Below are positions 6,386 to 6,389 of a DNA stretch of 6,389 nucleotides, piece by piece. The number at the start of each line of letters is the position of its first letter. Position 1 is the stretch's first letter. The notes under the pieces are model-generated. The model was not told the DNA's origin, did no database searches, and saw only the letters and a program-made list of their open reading frames with translations. Origin of the DNA: Verrucomicrobiia bacterium (GTDB lineage: Bacteria > Verrucomicrobiota > Verrucomicrobiia > CAIQCK01); contig JAOACV010000158.1 of NCBI GenBank assembly GCA_026417675.1, forward strand, positions 1-6,389, written 5' to 3'. The translations under genes were made by a program, and so were the position numbers.

Positions 6386-6389
6386 TTCG

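Overview
The window is GC-rich and almost fully coding. It carries five genes in three transcription blocks, with no RNA gene, CRISPR array, insertion sequence or phage gene visible. The gene mix is an exported clan-A-type glycoside hydrolase, a COG3618-type amidohydrolase/lactonase, a diaminopentanoate-dehydrogenase-like oxidoreductase and a binding-protein/histidine-kinase pair. Together with the high GC content this fits a Verrucomicrobiota or other PVC-group bacterium from soil or water. That placement is inferred from gene content and style, not from a marker gene.

Left block (+ strand, 1-2920): an ABC-type periplasmic substrate-binding protein (ABC_sub_bind/TrpX type), whose true start may lie just before the window, overlaps by 11 bases a 654-residue membrane histidine kinase (TM, periplasmic domain, TM, HAMP, PAS, HisKA, HATPase). 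No permease or ATPase gene follows. The binding protein is therefore most simply read as the ligand-sensing partner of the kinase. No response regulator is in the window.

Middle block (- strand, 5190 to 2924): a cytoplasmic amidohydrolase (probable sugar lactonase) is followed, with a 4-base ATGA overlap, by a secreted glycoside hydrolase. The two look like a carbohydrate-degradation operon, in which the hydrolase works outside the cytoplasm and the lactonase acts on an oxidised sugar inside. The hydrolase ends only 3 bases from the kinase stop codon, so the two blocks are tightly convergent.

Right block (+ strand, 5420-6385): a complete NAD(P)-dependent dehydrogenase of the 2,4-diaminopentanoate dehydrogenase/dihydrodipicolinate reductase fold, with a good ribosome binding site. 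It diverges from the lactonase across a 229-base intergenic region (5191-5419) that holds three short inverted repeats and is the only substantial non-coding stretch.

I saw no clear previously undescribed system. The most interesting points are the binding-protein/kinase pair, its histidine-rich sensor patch, the palindrome-rich divergent intergenic region, and the out-of-context dehydrogenase.
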